Shown here: one piece after another, positions 14,355-14,610 of the stretch | How the letters are laid out: each line of letters opens with the position of its first letter | Position numbering within the stretch: position 1 is the stretch's first letter | Source: Clostridiaceae bacterium | GTDB lineage: Bacteria > Bacillota > Clostridia > DSM-8532 | Direction of reading: 5' to 3' | DNA length: 14,610 nucleotides | NCBI GenBank assembly: GCA_012842645.1 | Contig: DUSJ01000394.1 | Span: 1 to 14,610 of the forward strand | Made by a program: the position numbers and the translations under genes | Notes under the pieces: generated by a model | What the model was told of the DNA's origin: nothing | The model's input: the letters and a program-made list of their open reading frames with translations, nothing else | Databases searched by the model: none

Positions 14355-14610
14355 TTAGTACCCTGCAGGGATTTGATCATAGATCGGGTTCTCGGGCAGC
14401 GGAAAAAGTACAACAGAAATCACTGCCGCCAGGATGTACAGGACGCTCCAGCATATGGAGCCGGGCAGTTGATTGCGGTAAACATGCTCCCGTGTTTTTG
14501 CCCTGCTCATATACCAGCGTTCGACCGCTACCGCCAGCAGCGCCAGCAGTATAACCGGCCAGCCGACCATAAATTCCACTATGGTCATGTAAAAGGACGT
14601 CCAGTCCCCT
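14355..14610 (-). CDS. Small membrane protein upstream of the ATP-grasp gene, probably cut by the window edge
   Basis: The frame is open to the right edge of the window. An ATG at 14588 would give 77 residues, but it has no Shine-Dalgarno site at a workable distance, and the codons before it (GDWTSFY) continue the frame, so the gene probably begins beyond the window. Two membrane segments are clear: about 5-24 (EFMVGWPVILLALLAVAVER) and about 44-63 (SICWSVLYILAAVISVVLFP), counted from 14588. A short basic loop with SRAKTREHVYR lies between them, so that loop is probably cytoplasmic. No family is recognised. It ends 11 bases before the ATP-grasp gene on the same strand, so it is probably co-transcribed with it. 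Confidence 0.7.
   Translation of the reverse strand, partial: GDWTSFYMTIVEFMVGWPVILLALLAVAVERWYMSRAKTREHVYRNQLPGSICWSVLYILAAVISVVLFPLPENPIYDQIPAGY

Noticed and set aside
1..14610. CRISPR arrays, tRNA, rRNA and riboswitches
   Set aside because: No regularly spaced direct repeats, tRNA cloverleaf with CCA-type end, rRNA segments or recognisable riboswitch cores were seen on either strand.

Overview
The window looks like a chromosomal segment of a motile Bacillota bacterium, most likely a clostridial relative. This rests on three things seen here: strong GGAGG-type ribosome binding sites, AT-rich intergenic DNA around genes of moderate GC, and the families present (a membrane protein of the DUF6512 type, clostridial-style chemotaxis proteins, Ku plus LigD). 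The genus cannot be fixed from the sequence alone.

Positions 1-6784 hold a compact chemotaxis operon on the minus strand. It reads from high to low coordinates as cheY, cheA, cheW, a transmembrane chemoreceptor (mcp), cheR and cheB; cheB runs off the left edge. CheA autophosphorylates and feeds phosphate to CheY and CheB. CheW couples CheA to the receptor, and CheR and CheB set receptor methylation. Catalytic residues are intact in every member that can be checked. Internal starts with good Shine-Dalgarno sites are preferred over the longest frames for mcp, cheW and cheY.

Positions 7012-10242 hold ku and ligD, also on the minus strand with ku first. They form the core two-protein bacterial non-homologous end-joining system. 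LigD has the phosphoesterase-ligase-polymerase order with all three active sites recognisable. A 197-base AT-rich gap separates ligD from cheY.

Positions 10243-12378 are a mosaic. A roughly 300-base non-coding stretch carries a sequence like an insertion-sequence end and two short perfect palindromes. It is followed by a plus-strand DUF6512-like membrane protein gene, the decayed C-terminus of an OmpR-family response regulator on the minus strand, and a plus-strand exported VanY-like (M15B) D,D-carboxypeptidase gene.

Positions 12369-14610 hold a minus-strand cluster: a small membrane protein (probably cut by the right edge), a glutathionylspermidine-synthase-like ATP-grasp ligase, and an overlapping gene for a protein of about 253 residues that I cannot assign. 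This tight trio is the part of the window most likely to encode an uncharacterised pathway. The other loci are recognisable systems.
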